NCBI GenBank assembly: GCA_944363655.1
Contig: CALVUU010000105.1
Coordinates: 1 to 14,906, forward strand
Origin: an uncultured Bacilli bacterium
Lineage (GTDB): Bacteria > Bacillota_I > Bacilli_A > RF39 > UBA660
Direction of reading: 5' to 3'
Length of the DNA stretch: 14,906 nt
The first letter of the stretch is position 1. The number at the start of each line of letters is the position of its first letter. The notes below the pieces were generated by a model that worked only from the letters and a program-made list of their open reading frames with translations, had not been told where the DNA came from and made no database searches. The position numbers and the translations under genes are program-made. This document shows positions 6,530 to 13,909 of the stretch, piece by piece.

Positions 6530-7537
6530 TTGTTTAGTAAATTATATTCAAATATTAAAAGTTTTATTGTTGAAAATTATAAATTCTTAATTGTTTGGGG
6601 AATAATCATATTTTTATTTTTTTATGAATTTCCGTTTGTTATTTATACTCCTGGTGGTATAGTTAATTTAGAAGATAGGATTGAGGTAGAAAATACTCAT
6701 GATACTAAAGGATCTTTAAATATGAGTTATGTTTCTCTTGTAAAAGGAACACTTCCTATGATTTTGCTTTCTTATTGTTTACCTAATTGGGATTTAATTA
6801 AAAGTAGTGAGATAACTATTGATAATGAAAGTGTTGATGAGTTATTAGAATTAGAAAAATTATATATGCAATCATCTATTGATAATGCAACTATTTTAGC
6901 ATATCAAAAGGCTGGGAAACATTTAGATATAACTAGAGAAGTAAATAATATTGTATTTATTGCAGATGATGCTAAAACTGATTTAGAAGTTTATGATGAA
7001 ATATTAACTGCGGATGGAAAGAAAGTGAATAATATTTCGGAGTTAAAAGAAATTGTAAATAGTAAAAATGAAGGAGATGCAATTAAAATTTTAGTAAATC
7101 GTAATGGTTTAGAAAAAGAATGCAGTGCTAAAATATATAATACAGAAGATGGTTTAAAAATTGGTGTTTCTTTTCTTACAACCTATGAATATGAAACAGA
7201 TCCCGAAATTTCTGTTACCACTAAAGCAAGTGAATCAGGTTCAAGTGGTGGATTAATGCTTACCTTGGCGATTTATAATGCGATAAATGATGAAGATATT
7301 ACAAAAGGAAGAACAATTGTTGGTACGGGAACTATTACTTTAGATGGTACAGTTGGAGCTATTGATGGGGTTAAATATAAAATACTTGGAGCCGTCAAGA
7401 ATGATGCTGAAATATTTTTGTGCCCAATAAAAAATTATGAAGAAGCATTAAGTGTTAAAGAAGAGTTTGATTTAGATATCGATATTCATGGAGTTGCTAC
7501 ATTTGATGAAGCCTTAGAATATTTAGAAAATAATTAA
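6530..7537 (+). CDS. ylbL: YlbL/SepM-like PDZ and Lon-type membrane serine protease
   Basis: About 335 residues, the usual length for YlbL. An N-terminal membrane helix (WGIIIFLFFYEFPFVIY) is followed by the family start of the extracytoplasmic part (TPGGIVNLEDRIEV). A PDZ-like region follows (ILTADGKKVNNISELKEIV) and then a C-terminal Lon-type protease domain. Numbered from the GTG at 6521, the catalytic Ser is Ser242 in SGSSGGLM and the Lys is Lys285 in GAIDGVKYK, 43 residues apart, as in E. coli Lon (679 and 722). The enzyme is therefore predicted active. Relatives (Bacillus YlbL, streptococcal SepM) cleave regulatory proteins or pheromone peptides outside the membrane. The start is uncertain: TTG at 6530 has AGGTGAT 5 nt upstream, while GTG at 6521 would sit at the predicted transcript start and be leaderless. 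Confidence 0.83.
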   Translation: MFSKLYSNIKSFIVENYKFLIVWGIIIFLFFYEFPFVIYTPGGIVNLEDRIEVENTHDTKGSLNMSYVSLVKGTLPMILLSYCLPNWDLIKSSEITIDNESVDELLELEKLYMQSSIDNATILAYQKAGKHLDITREVNNIVFIADDAKTDLEVYDEILTADGKKVNNISELKEIVNSKNEGDAIKILVNRNGLEKECSAKIYNTEDGLKIGVSFLTTYEYETDPEISVTTKASESGSSGGLMLTLAIYNAINDEDITKGRTIVGTGTITLDGTVGAIDGVKYKILGAVKNDAEIFLCPIKNYEEALSVKEEFDLDIDIHGVATFDEALEYLENN

Positions 7538-7563
7538 TATACAAGTAATTGTATATTTTTTTT
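7536..7563 (+). terminator. Intrinsic terminator after ylbL
   Basis: AATATACAA (7536-7544) pairs with TTGTATATT (7549-7557) across a GTAA loop, and a T run continues to 7563. It starts inside the ylbL stop codon and separates ylbL from the comE genes. Confidence 0.8.
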
Positions 7564-7593
7564 AAAAAAATTACTAGAAAAAAAAGGAAATAG

Positions 7594-7634
7594 ACCTCCC
7601 ACTGCAATATATAATAAGTGAAAGGAGGTTTTTT
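7594..7634 (+). promoter_or_regulatory. Leader hairpin covering the comEA ribosome binding site
   Basis: ACCTCC-CACT (7594-7603) can pair with AGTG-(AAA)-GGAGGT (7617-7629): 6 plus 4 bp with a 3-nt bulge and a 13-nt loop. The 3' arm is the comEA Shine-Dalgarno sequence itself, and a T run (7630-7634) follows directly. The element could block comEA translation or act as an attenuator. Confidence 0.5.
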
Positions 7635-7635
7635 G

Positions 7636-8316
7636 ATGAAGATACTTAATAATAAGTTGTACGTTCTTGGTATTTTAACATTTTTAAGTATATTGGTAGT
7701 ATCTTTAAGCATTTATCTAGTCTATGAAGTAAATGTAGAAGAAGAGTGTTTTTGTGATTCTTTTACTTCTCCAATGGTTTCAACGGATACTGAAACGACT
7801 GATGAAAAGAAAGTCTATGTCGAAATTAAAGGTGCTGTTAATAATCCAGGTGTTTATGAAATGAATGATACCAATATTATTAATGATGCTATATTAATGG
7901 CTGGTGGTTTTAAAGAAAATGCTTATACTGATAATATTAATTTAAGTAAGAAAGTAACTGATGAGTTGGTAATTTATGTTTATAGTGATACAGAATATAA
8001 AAAGAATAATTCTAGTTCAACTACTAATGTTGATTCAAAAAATGATTATTATATCGATTCTTATATTAAAGATAATGTAAGTATCATAACAAGTAGTGGT
8101 AATACATCTAGTAGTGAAGATAACAAACTCATTAATATAAATTTAGCAACAGTTCAGGAACTTACTGAGTTACCAGGAATTGGAGAATCAAAGGCAACAA
8201 ATATTGTTACTTATCGGAACGAAGTTGGTTTTTTTAAATCAATAGAAGATTTAAAAAATGTAAGTGGTATTGGAGATGCAACGTTTGAACAACTTAAAGA
8301 TTTTATTACGGTGTAA
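7636..8316 (+). CDS. comEA: ComEA, competence DNA-binding receptor
   Basis: A 226-residue protein. It has an N-terminal membrane anchor (residues about 8-30), a SLBB domain (about 60-117; YVEIKGAVNNPGVYEM ... LMAGGF), a Ser/Asn-rich linker, and a C-terminal double helix-hairpin-helix (about 165-226) with INLATVQELTELPGIGESKA and VSGIGDATF, the usual ComEA signatures. It binds double-stranded DNA outside the membrane and passes it to ComEC. The ATG at 7636 is chosen because AAAGGAGG lies about 8 nt upstream; the GTG at 7618 would run through the ribosome binding site. The hairpin at 7594-7634 may control it. comEC follows with overlap; the comEB gene found in Bacillus between them is absent. 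Confidence 0.92.
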   Translation: MKILNNKLYVLGILTFLSILVVSLSIYLVYEVNVEEECFCDSFTSPMVSTDTETTDEKKVYVEIKGAVNNPGVYEMNDTNIINDAILMAGGFKENAYTDNINLSKKVTDELVIYVYSDTEYKKNNSSSTTNVDSKNDYYIDSYIKDNVSIITSSGNTSSSEDNKLININLATVQELTELPGIGESKATNIVTYRNEVGFFKSIEDLKNVSGIGDATFEQLKDFITV

Positions 8317-10363
8317 TATTGTTTTTCTTGTAATGGCTTTAATTAGCTTTATTTATGTTTTAGTTTTTACTGTACTTATAAAGAATGAATCAGTATATTC
8401 GGGTACTGAGGCATCTTTAAGGGGAAAAATACTAGAATATAGTATTAATGGTAATAAATTACAAATGACAGTAGATGCTAAAGAAAATGTAATAGCCACC
8501 TATTACATAAGGGATGAATTAGAAAAAGAATATTTACTTAAAAATGTATGTGTTGGGAACAGTATTTTAATAAATGGAACATTAAAGGAACCAATGAATA
8601 ATACTGTTCCTAATAATTTTAATTATAAAAATTATTTATATAACCAAAAAATTTATTATTTATTTGATATTGATAATTATGAAATAAATAATGACAATAA
8701 TTTTTTAGATAAAATTAAAGATTATTTAATAAAAAGAGCATATAATTTAGATAATAATGATTACTTATTAGTACTAGTTTTGGGAGATAAATCTCTTGTA
8801 AGTAGTGAAGAATATAATAAATATCAAATAAATGGAACAAGTCATTTACTAGCAATATCTGGTTCACATGTAGCAGTGTTGCTAGCCATATTTTCCTTTT
8901 TGCTTAAAAGATTTAAAGATATACCTAAATTAATTATTTTAAGTATTATTTTAATCTTTTTTGGGTTTCTTACCTCTTTCCAGGCGGCGGTATGTCGAGC
9001 TATAATTTTTTTTATAATTAATAGAATAAATAAAATTGGTAAATTTAATTATTCAAATTTACAAGTTTTATTTATTACAGCTTTTATTTTAATTATTATT
9101 AATCCTTTTATAGTATATGATTTAGGTTTTATTTATTCATTCATTGTTTGTGGAGGTATTATTTATAATAGTGATAAAATAACTGGTAATTATTTTGTAA
9201 AGTTATTTAAAATGAGTTTAATTTCTTTTTTATATAGTTTACCTATAAGTGCTTATATAAATTTTGAAGTAAATATAATGTCGATATTAGTAAATATGAT
9301 TTTTGTTCCATGGATTTCTGTAATAGTTTTTCCTTTGGCTATTATTACTTTTATTTTACCTATTTTTAATCCTTTATTAGAAATATGCTTAAGTATTACG
9401 GAATTTTTAAATCAATTATTTACTAATTTTAGTTTGTTTATTAATATTCCTAAAATGTCTTTAATAATAGTTTTAGTATTATTTATATTTATTATTTTAG
9501 TAAAAAATAATATAAAATATATTATATGTGTTATTATAATTTTAATATTTATAAAACTATATCCTTTATTTAATAATAAATATTTTATTTATTATTTAGA
9601 TGTTGGTCAAGGAGATTCTACGGTAATTGTTTTTCCGCATTGTAGTAGTGTGATTATGATTGATACTGGAGGTAAAATAACATATGATAAGGAAGAATGG
9701 GAAAAGGGAAATAAAAATTATAATTTAAGTGATAATACAATAAAGTTTTTAAAAAGTTTAGGTATTACAAAATTAGATTATTTAATACTTACTCATGGTG
9801 ATGTAGATCATGCTGGAGAGACTATTAATTTAATAAATAAGTTTAAAATAAATAAAGTAATATTTAATAATGATGAGTATAATGATTTAGAAAAAGAAAT
9901 TATTAAAGTACTTAATAAAAATAAAATAAATTATTATAAAAATATTCAAGTTTTAAACACTAAATATAATAAATTATATTTTATAAATGATTATTTATAT
10001 GATAATGAAAATGATAATTCTAATGTTTTATTTATGGAGTTAAATGGTTATAAAATGTTATTTATGGGAGATGCTGGTGTAGATGTTGAGGAAGATATTT
10101 TAAAGAAGTATAAATTAAAAAATATTGATATTTTAAAAGTTGGTCATCATGGTAGTAAAAGTAGTACATCTTTTGATTTTATTAATAAAATAATGCCTAG
10201 ATATTCAGTTATATCAGTAGGTAGAAATAACCGGTATAATCATCCAAGTAAAGAAGTGCTAGATAACCTTAATAATTCTACTATTTATAGAACTGATATT
10301 AATGGCACTATTGAACTTACAATATATAAAAATAAATTAGATATTATGACTTATGAACCATAA
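8285..10363 (+). CDS. comEC: ComEC/Rec2, DNA-uptake channel with metallo-beta-lactamase domain
   Basis: About 692 residues. An N-terminal membrane segment is followed by a DUF4131-like extracytoplasmic domain (RGKILEYS ... NGTLKEP). The competence membrane domain has the diagnostic GTSHLLAISGSHVAVLL (about residues 184-200) and FQAAVCRAIIFF. The C-terminal metallo-beta-lactamase domain has YYLDVGQGDS, the metal-binding THGDVDHAG (HxDxDH intact), LFMGDAG and VGHHGSKSSTS. All expected motifs are present, so transport and probably nuclease functions look intact. The start is uncertain: TTG 8285 has GGAG 9 nt upstream, ATG 8276 has no usable spacing and ATG 8333 no ribosome binding site. Any of the first two overlaps comEA by 32-41 nt, indicating coupled translation. 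In Bacillus the next gene is holA; here two DUF1016 genes intervene. Confidence 0.92.
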   Translation: MNNLKILLRCNIVFLVMALISFIYVLVFTVLIKNESVYSGTEASLRGKILEYSINGNKLQMTVDAKENVIATYYIRDELEKEYLLKNVCVGNSILINGTLKEPMNNTVPNNFNYKNYLYNQKIYYLFDIDNYEINNDNNFLDKIKDYLIKRAYNLDNNDYLLVLVLGDKSLVSSEEYNKYQINGTSHLLAISGSHVAVLLAIFSFLLKRFKDIPKLIILSIILIFFGFLTSFQAAVCRAIIFFIINRINKIGKFNYSNLQVLFITAFILIIINPFIVYDLGFIYSFIVCGGIIYNSDKITGNYFVKLFKMSLISFLYSLPISAYINFEVNIMSILVNMIFVPWISVIVFPLAIITFILPIFNPLLEICLSITEFLNQLFTNFSLFINIPKMSLIIVLVLFIFIILVKNNIKYIICVIIILIFIKLYPLFNNKYFIYYLDVGQGDSTVIVFPHCSSVIMIDTGGKITYDKEEWEKGNKNYNLSDNTIKFLKSLGITKLDYLILTHGDVDHAGETINLINKFKINKVIFNNDEYNDLEKEIIKVLNKNKINYYKNIQVLNTKYNKLYFINDYLYDNENDNSNVLFMELNGYKMLFMGDAGVDVEEDILKKYKLKNIDILKVGHHGSKSSTSFDFINKIMPRYSVISVGRNNRYNHPSKEVLDNLNNSTIYRTDINGTIELTIYKNKLDIMTYEP

Positions 10364-10385
10364 AAGAAAAGATATAGGAGGACTA

Positions 10386-11241
10386 GTGAATTATTATACG
10401 GAGATAAAAAACGAATTAATAAATAATGAAGTAACTAAAAGAGTAAAAGATTATAGTAAAAATAGAAGTGATTTAACTACATATTATAATGTTGGCAGAT
10501 TACTTAGTGAAGCAGGTAAACATTATGGTGAAGGTATTATTAAAGAATATTCTAAAAAATTAACTGCAGAGTTAGGAAAAAATTATTCAGAAACAACATT
10601 AAAATATTATAGATTATTTTATAAATTTTCAATTCGTCACTCAGTGAGTGACGAATTGAGTTACACATACTATAAATTGTTATTATCTATTAAAGAAGAT
10701 AATAAAATTGATTATTATATAAAAATGAGTATTGAACAAAATTTATCAGTAAGGCAACTTCGTGAACGGATAAAAAGCAAAGAATATGAACGATTAGATA
10801 ATTCTACAAAAAATAAATTAATAACTAATACTTCCCCAACCGTTATTGATTTTATTAAAAATCCTATTGTTATAAAAAACACCATTAATAAAGAAATAAT
10901 TTCTGAAAAAGTATTACAGCAACTTGTTTTAGATGATTTAGATTCTTTTTTAAAAGAATTAGGTAATTCGTTTAGTTATGTTGGAATCTTATAATTATAT
11001 AGATTTACTTCTTTGTAATTATGAATTTAATTGTTATGTAATTGTAGAACTTAAAGTAACTGAACTTAAAAAAGAACATATTGGTCAAATAGAAGTATAT
11101 ATGAATTATATAGATAAACATTTAAGAAAAGTAACACAAGATAAAACAATAGGAATTATTATATGTAAAAAGGGTAATAAATTTATAATGGAATATTGTA
11201 GTGATTCTAGAATACTTGCTAAAGAATACACATTAATTTAA
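10386..11241 (+). pseudogene. DUF1016/YhcG-type PDDEXK nuclease, copy 1, broken by a deletion
   Basis: Aligned to the intact copy at 11250, this gene has the same start (GTG 10386, MNYYTEIKNELINN, behind AGGAGG) and matches to GNSFSYV at about 10982. There about 26 nt are missing relative to copy 2 (net loss not divisible by 3), so the frame hits TAA at 10992-10994. The remainder continues in another frame from ATG 10978 to 11241 (87 residues) and holds the catalytic D (YNYIDLLL) and E-x-K (VELKV). The first part keeps the N-terminal domain but has no active site. The two parts overlap by 17 nt and could be translated as separate chains, but loss of function is simpler. A 31-nt perfect palindrome lies inside at 10629-10659. 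Confidence 0.75.
10629..10659 (+). repeat. 31-nt perfect palindrome inside DUF1016 copy 1
   Basis: Arms of 15 bp (TCAATTCGTCACTCA and its exact complement) around a single central G. It encodes SIRHSVSDEL in the middle of the protein, and its GC content is well above the surrounding gene. In RNA it would form a stable hairpin. Confidence 0.9.
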
Positions 11242-11249
11242 GGAGGATT

Positions 11250-12134
11250 ATGAATTATTATAACGAAATAAAGAATGAATTAATAAATAATGAAATAACT
11301 AAAAAAGTAAAAGATTATAGTAAGAATAGAAGTGATTTAACTACTTATTATAATGTAGGTAAATTACTAAGTGATGCTGGCAAACATTATGGTGAAGGTA
11401 TTATAAATGAGTTTTCTTTGAAATTAATTAACGAGGTTGGTAAAAAGTATAATACAACTACACTAAAAAGAATGCGACAATTCTACCGTATGATTGAAAA
11501 AGGTGCCCCTTTAGGGCACCAATTAACTTGGAGTCATTATAGGGAATTATTGCCTATTAAAGATATAGATGAAATAAAATATTATATTAGTATAAGTATA
11601 GAACAAAATCTTACTAGAGATGAGATGAAAAGTAAGATTAAAAGTGATGAGTATAAACGATTGCCCATTGAATTTAAAAACAAATTAAAATTTAAAGAAA
11701 AAATGGAAATTAAAGATTTAATTAAAAATCCTATTGTTATAAAAAATACAATTAATAAAGAAATAATTTCTGAAAAAATATTACAGCAAATTGTTTTAGA
11801 TGATTTAGATTCTTTTTTAAAAGAATTAGGTAATTCGTTTTGTTATGTTGCTAATGAATACAAAATAAAAATAGGTAATACTTATAATTATATTGACTTA
11901 CTTCTTTATAATTATGAGTTTAACTGCTTTGTAGTTGTTGAACTTAAAGTAACTGAACTTAAAAAAGAACACATAGGGCAAATAGAAGTATATATGAATT
12001 ATATTGATAAGAATTTAAGAAAAGTAACCCAAGATAAAACTATTGGGATTATTATATGTAAAAAGGATAATAAATTTATTATGGAATATTGTAGTGATTC
12101 TAGGATACTTGCTAAGGAATATAAACTGATGTAA
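11250..12134 (+). CDS. DUF1016/YhcG-type PDDEXK nuclease, copy 2, apparently intact
   Basis: A 294-residue protein of the DUF1016 (YhcG) family. An N-terminal DUF1016_N-type helical region (residues about 1-140) includes YYNVGKLLSDAGKHYGEGI and LTWSHYRELLPI. The C-terminal PDDEXK nuclease domain (about 155-294) has Asp216 (YNYIDLLLY) and Glu231-x-Lys233 (VELKV), the expected catalytic set, then HIGQIEVYMNYID. Family members are often linked to restriction-modification and other defence loci, but their exact role is poorly settled. AAGGAGG precedes the ATG, 8 nt after the end of copy 1. The last 140 residues are nearly identical to copy 1, while residues about 60-150 diverge. At 11502-11520 lies a GC-rich hairpin at the same protein position as the palindrome of copy 1. 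Confidence 0.82.
   Translation: MNYYNEIKNELINNEITKKVKDYSKNRSDLTTYYNVGKLLSDAGKHYGEGIINEFSLKLINEVGKKYNTTTLKRMRQFYRMIEKGAPLGHQLTWSHYRELLPIKDIDEIKYYISISIEQNLTRDEMKSKIKSDEYKRLPIEFKNKLKFKEKMEIKDLIKNPIVIKNTINKEIISEKILQQIVLDDLDSFLKELGNSFCYVANEYKIKIGNTYNYIDLLLYNYEFNCFVVVELKVTELKKEHIGQIEVYMNYIDKNLRKVTQDKTIGIIICKKDNKFIMEYCSDSRILAKEYKLM
11502..11520 (+). repeat. GC-rich inverted repeat inside DUF1016 copy 2
   Basis: GGTGCCC (11502-11508) and GGGCACC (11514-11520) around CTTTA. It encodes GAPLGH just before LTWSHY, the same place in the protein as the unrelated palindrome of copy 1. Confidence 0.85.
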
Positions 12135-12152
12135 TAATGCTTTGCCTACACA

Positions 12153-12189
12153 ATATAATGTATTACCCATAAAATATAGTACATTATAT
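12153..12189 (+). repeat. Inverted repeat in the DUF1016-holA gap
   Basis: ATATAATGTA (12153-12162) and TACATTATAT (12180-12189), perfect 10-bp arms around 17 nt. It sits in the only sizeable non-coding gap of this block (12135-12269) and could be an operator, a weak terminator or the scar of an insertion edge. A second small inverted repeat (AAGAGA-T-TCTCTT, 12209-12221) followed by a T-rich stretch lies downstream. Confidence 0.45.
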
Positions 12190-12269
12190 AATGTTTTGAT
12201 AGATGGAGAAGAGATTCTCTTTTCTTCTGTATTAAATTATAGTAAAATAAATGTATTGAGGTAGTAGAT

Positions 12270-13208
12270 ATGAATATTTATTTAATAAGTAATGAAAGTT
12301 TTAGATTAATAAATGATGAAATAAAAAAAATAGTAAAAGATAATTCATATGAAGTATTTAATCTAAATAAAAGTAGTATTAAAGAAGTAATTGAAGAAGC
12401 TAGTTATTTTTCTTTAGATAATAATATTAAATATTTAGTTGTTTCAAATGCTAATATTTTTGGTAGTGATAAAGTTGATGATAGTACTACTGAATTATTG
12501 TTAAAATATATGGATAATCCCAATACTAATACTGTTTTAATATTTACTACCCAAAAACAATTAGATACTAGAAAAAAAATAGTTAAAGAATTAAAAAATA
12601 AGTATAAAGTAATTAATAGTCCTAAAATGGATAGAAAAGCTTTAAATAATTATTTAACTAATTATGTTAAGCAAAATGAGTTTGATATTGATTATCAAAC
12701 AATTAATTATATTATTAATAATTCTTATAATGATTTAGATATTATGTTAAATGAAATTGATAAAATAATGTTATATTATAATTTTCCTTGTCGTATTAAA
12801 TATGATGATGTTATAAAAATAGTTGGAGAAGAATTAGATAGTAATAATTTTCATTTTGTTAATGCAGTTATAGAAAAAAATTTAGAAACAGCATTAAAAG
12901 TTTTAAATAATTTAAAAGTATATAAAGTGGATGCAACAGTTTTAGCAACTTTACTTGCTAGAGAATATAGACTTATGTTTTATGTAAAGAAAATGTATCA
13001 AGAAAAGATTAGTTTAAATGAAATTTGTTCTAATTTATCCCTAGCGGATTGGCAGGTAAATAAATTATATAATAATGGATTACATTATAGTGAAAATGAA
13101 TTACTTAAAAATTTAGTTGATTTATGCAATATTGATATGAATATTAAAAAAGGAATATGGGATAAAGATATTGCTTTATATGGATTTTTATTAGATGCTT
13201 GTGTGTGA
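12270..13208 (+). CDS. holA: DNA polymerase III delta subunit (clamp loader)
   Basis: A 312-residue protein of the HolA/YqeN family. The N-terminal part looks like an atypical AAA+ fold: MNIYLISNESFRLINDEIKKI, the strand KYLVVSNANIFG, and NTVLIFTTQKQLDTRKKIVKEL. Next comes LNNYLTNYVKQNEFDI with the NDLDIMLNEIDKIMLY helix, and a C-terminal collar domain (LATLLAREYRLMFYVKKM ... NIDMNIKKGIWDKDIALYGFLL). Delta opens the beta sliding clamp in the clamp-loader complex. Position supports the call: in Bacillus, holA (yqeN) lies just downstream of comEC. GAGGTAG precedes the ATG, and the gene ends in TGA. It runs directly into the next gene. Confidence 0.9.
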   Translation: MNIYLISNESFRLINDEIKKIVKDNSYEVFNLNKSSIKEVIEEASYFSLDNNIKYLVVSNANIFGSDKVDDSTTELLLKYMDNPNTNTVLIFTTQKQLDTRKKIVKELKNKYKVINSPKMDRKALNNYLTNYVKQNEFDIDYQTINYIINNSYNDLDIMLNEIDKIMLYYNFPCRIKYDDVIKIVGEELDSNNFHFVNAVIEKNLETALKVLNNLKVYKVDATVLATLLAREYRLMFYVKKMYQEKISLNEICSNLSLADWQVNKLYNNGLHYSENELLKNLVDLCNIDMNIKKGIWDKDIALYGFLLDACV

Positions 13209-13212
13209 TTTT

Positions 13213-13746
13213 ATGAGAAAAGTGCAAAGATATTTTTTGTTATTTATGATGTATGCCTTTATTGGTTGGGTTTATGAAGTTTTTTTAGAGGTTGTGGTTT
13301 ATAACTGGGGATTTTCCAATAGAGGTGTACTATTTGGACCTTATTTGCCTGTCTATGGTTTTGGAGCATTAGCATTTTTACTATGCTTTAGTAAAATATT
13401 GAAAAATAAAACATTAAAACAGAAGTTATGTTATATTCCTTTAATATTTTTGGGATGTATGATTGTTGCAACAGTGATCGAATTGGTAACTTCTTATATT
13501 TGTGAATTTTTTACTGGCAGTTGGCCATGGCAAACTTATGCCGATTATAAATATAATTTTGAAGCAAGAATTGCTTTAAGTCCTAGTATTCGATTTGGTA
13601 TTGGAGGTATTATATTTTTATATGTTTTTCAACCTTTATTTGATAAAATGTTAAACAAGTTAAGTAACAAAACAAGAAATATAATATTTTATTTATTATT
13701 GGTTATATTAATAATTGATATTATATGTTCATTCTTTATTTTTTAA
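13213..13746 (+). CDS. Putative ABC-transporter-type membrane protein, CmpB family (PF06541-like)
   Basis: A 177-residue membrane protein with about five hydrophobic segments. Family-type signatures are YAFIGWVYEVFLE near the N-terminus, then NRGVLFGPYLPVYGFGAL, IELVTSYICEFFTGSWPW and RFGIGG. These match the 'putative ABC-transporter type IV' proteins of Bacillota, whose real function is unknown despite the name; no ATPase is nearby. The start is uncertain: ATG 13213 lies 4 nt after the holA stop and gives the common family start (MRKVQRYF), while ATG 13195 would overlap holA by 14 nt. Neither has a clear ribosome binding site, so coupled translation from holA is likely. A strong terminator follows. 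Confidence 0.75.
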   Translation: MRKVQRYFLLFMMYAFIGWVYEVFLEVVVYNWGFSNRGVLFGPYLPVYGFGALAFLLCFSKILKNKTLKQKLCYIPLIFLGCMIVATVIELVTSYICEFFTGSWPWQTYADYKYNFEARIALSPSIRFGIGGIIFLYVFQPLFDKMLNKLSNKTRNIIFYLLLVILIIDIICSFFIF

Positions 13747-13749
13747 ATT

Positions 13750-13773
13750 TCAAGTATTAATTACTTGATTTTT
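13750..13773 (+). terminator. Intrinsic terminator after the CmpB-like gene
   Basis: TCAAGTA (13750-13756) and TACTTGA (13762-13768) around TTAAT, followed by TTTTT. It begins a few bases after the stop codon and ends the holA transcript. Confidence 0.8.
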
Positions 13774-13805
13774 ATTTTTGAATTAAATTTATTAACCTTA
13801 CACCG

Positions 13806-13835
13806 TTAAGTAAAAATGGAATTTTATTTTATAAT
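13806..13835 (+). promoter_or_regulatory. Possible promoter of the second FnIII surface gene
   Basis: A consensus -10 (TATAAT, 13830-13835) with a weak -35 (TTAAGT, 13806-13811) 18 nt upstream. It would give a leader of about 65 nt before ATG 13910, which is long enough to hold regulatory structure, though I see none that is convincing. Confidence 0.35.
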
Positions 13836-13909
13836 TTATGTAGCATAGCATGATTCGACAAGATATTTAAGTTGCATTTGTTATATTAAAGTTGAAAGGA
13901 TGTTGTTTT

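Noticed and set aside
12209..12230. Terminator after DUF1016 copy 2
   Set aside because: The AAGAGA-T-TCTCTT repeat has no proper loop and the following tract is interrupted by C; too weak to call.
13206..13208. Mycoplasma-type genetic code (TGA as Trp)
   Set aside because: holA ends properly at TGA and Trp is always TGG in the genes read, so the standard bacterial code applies.
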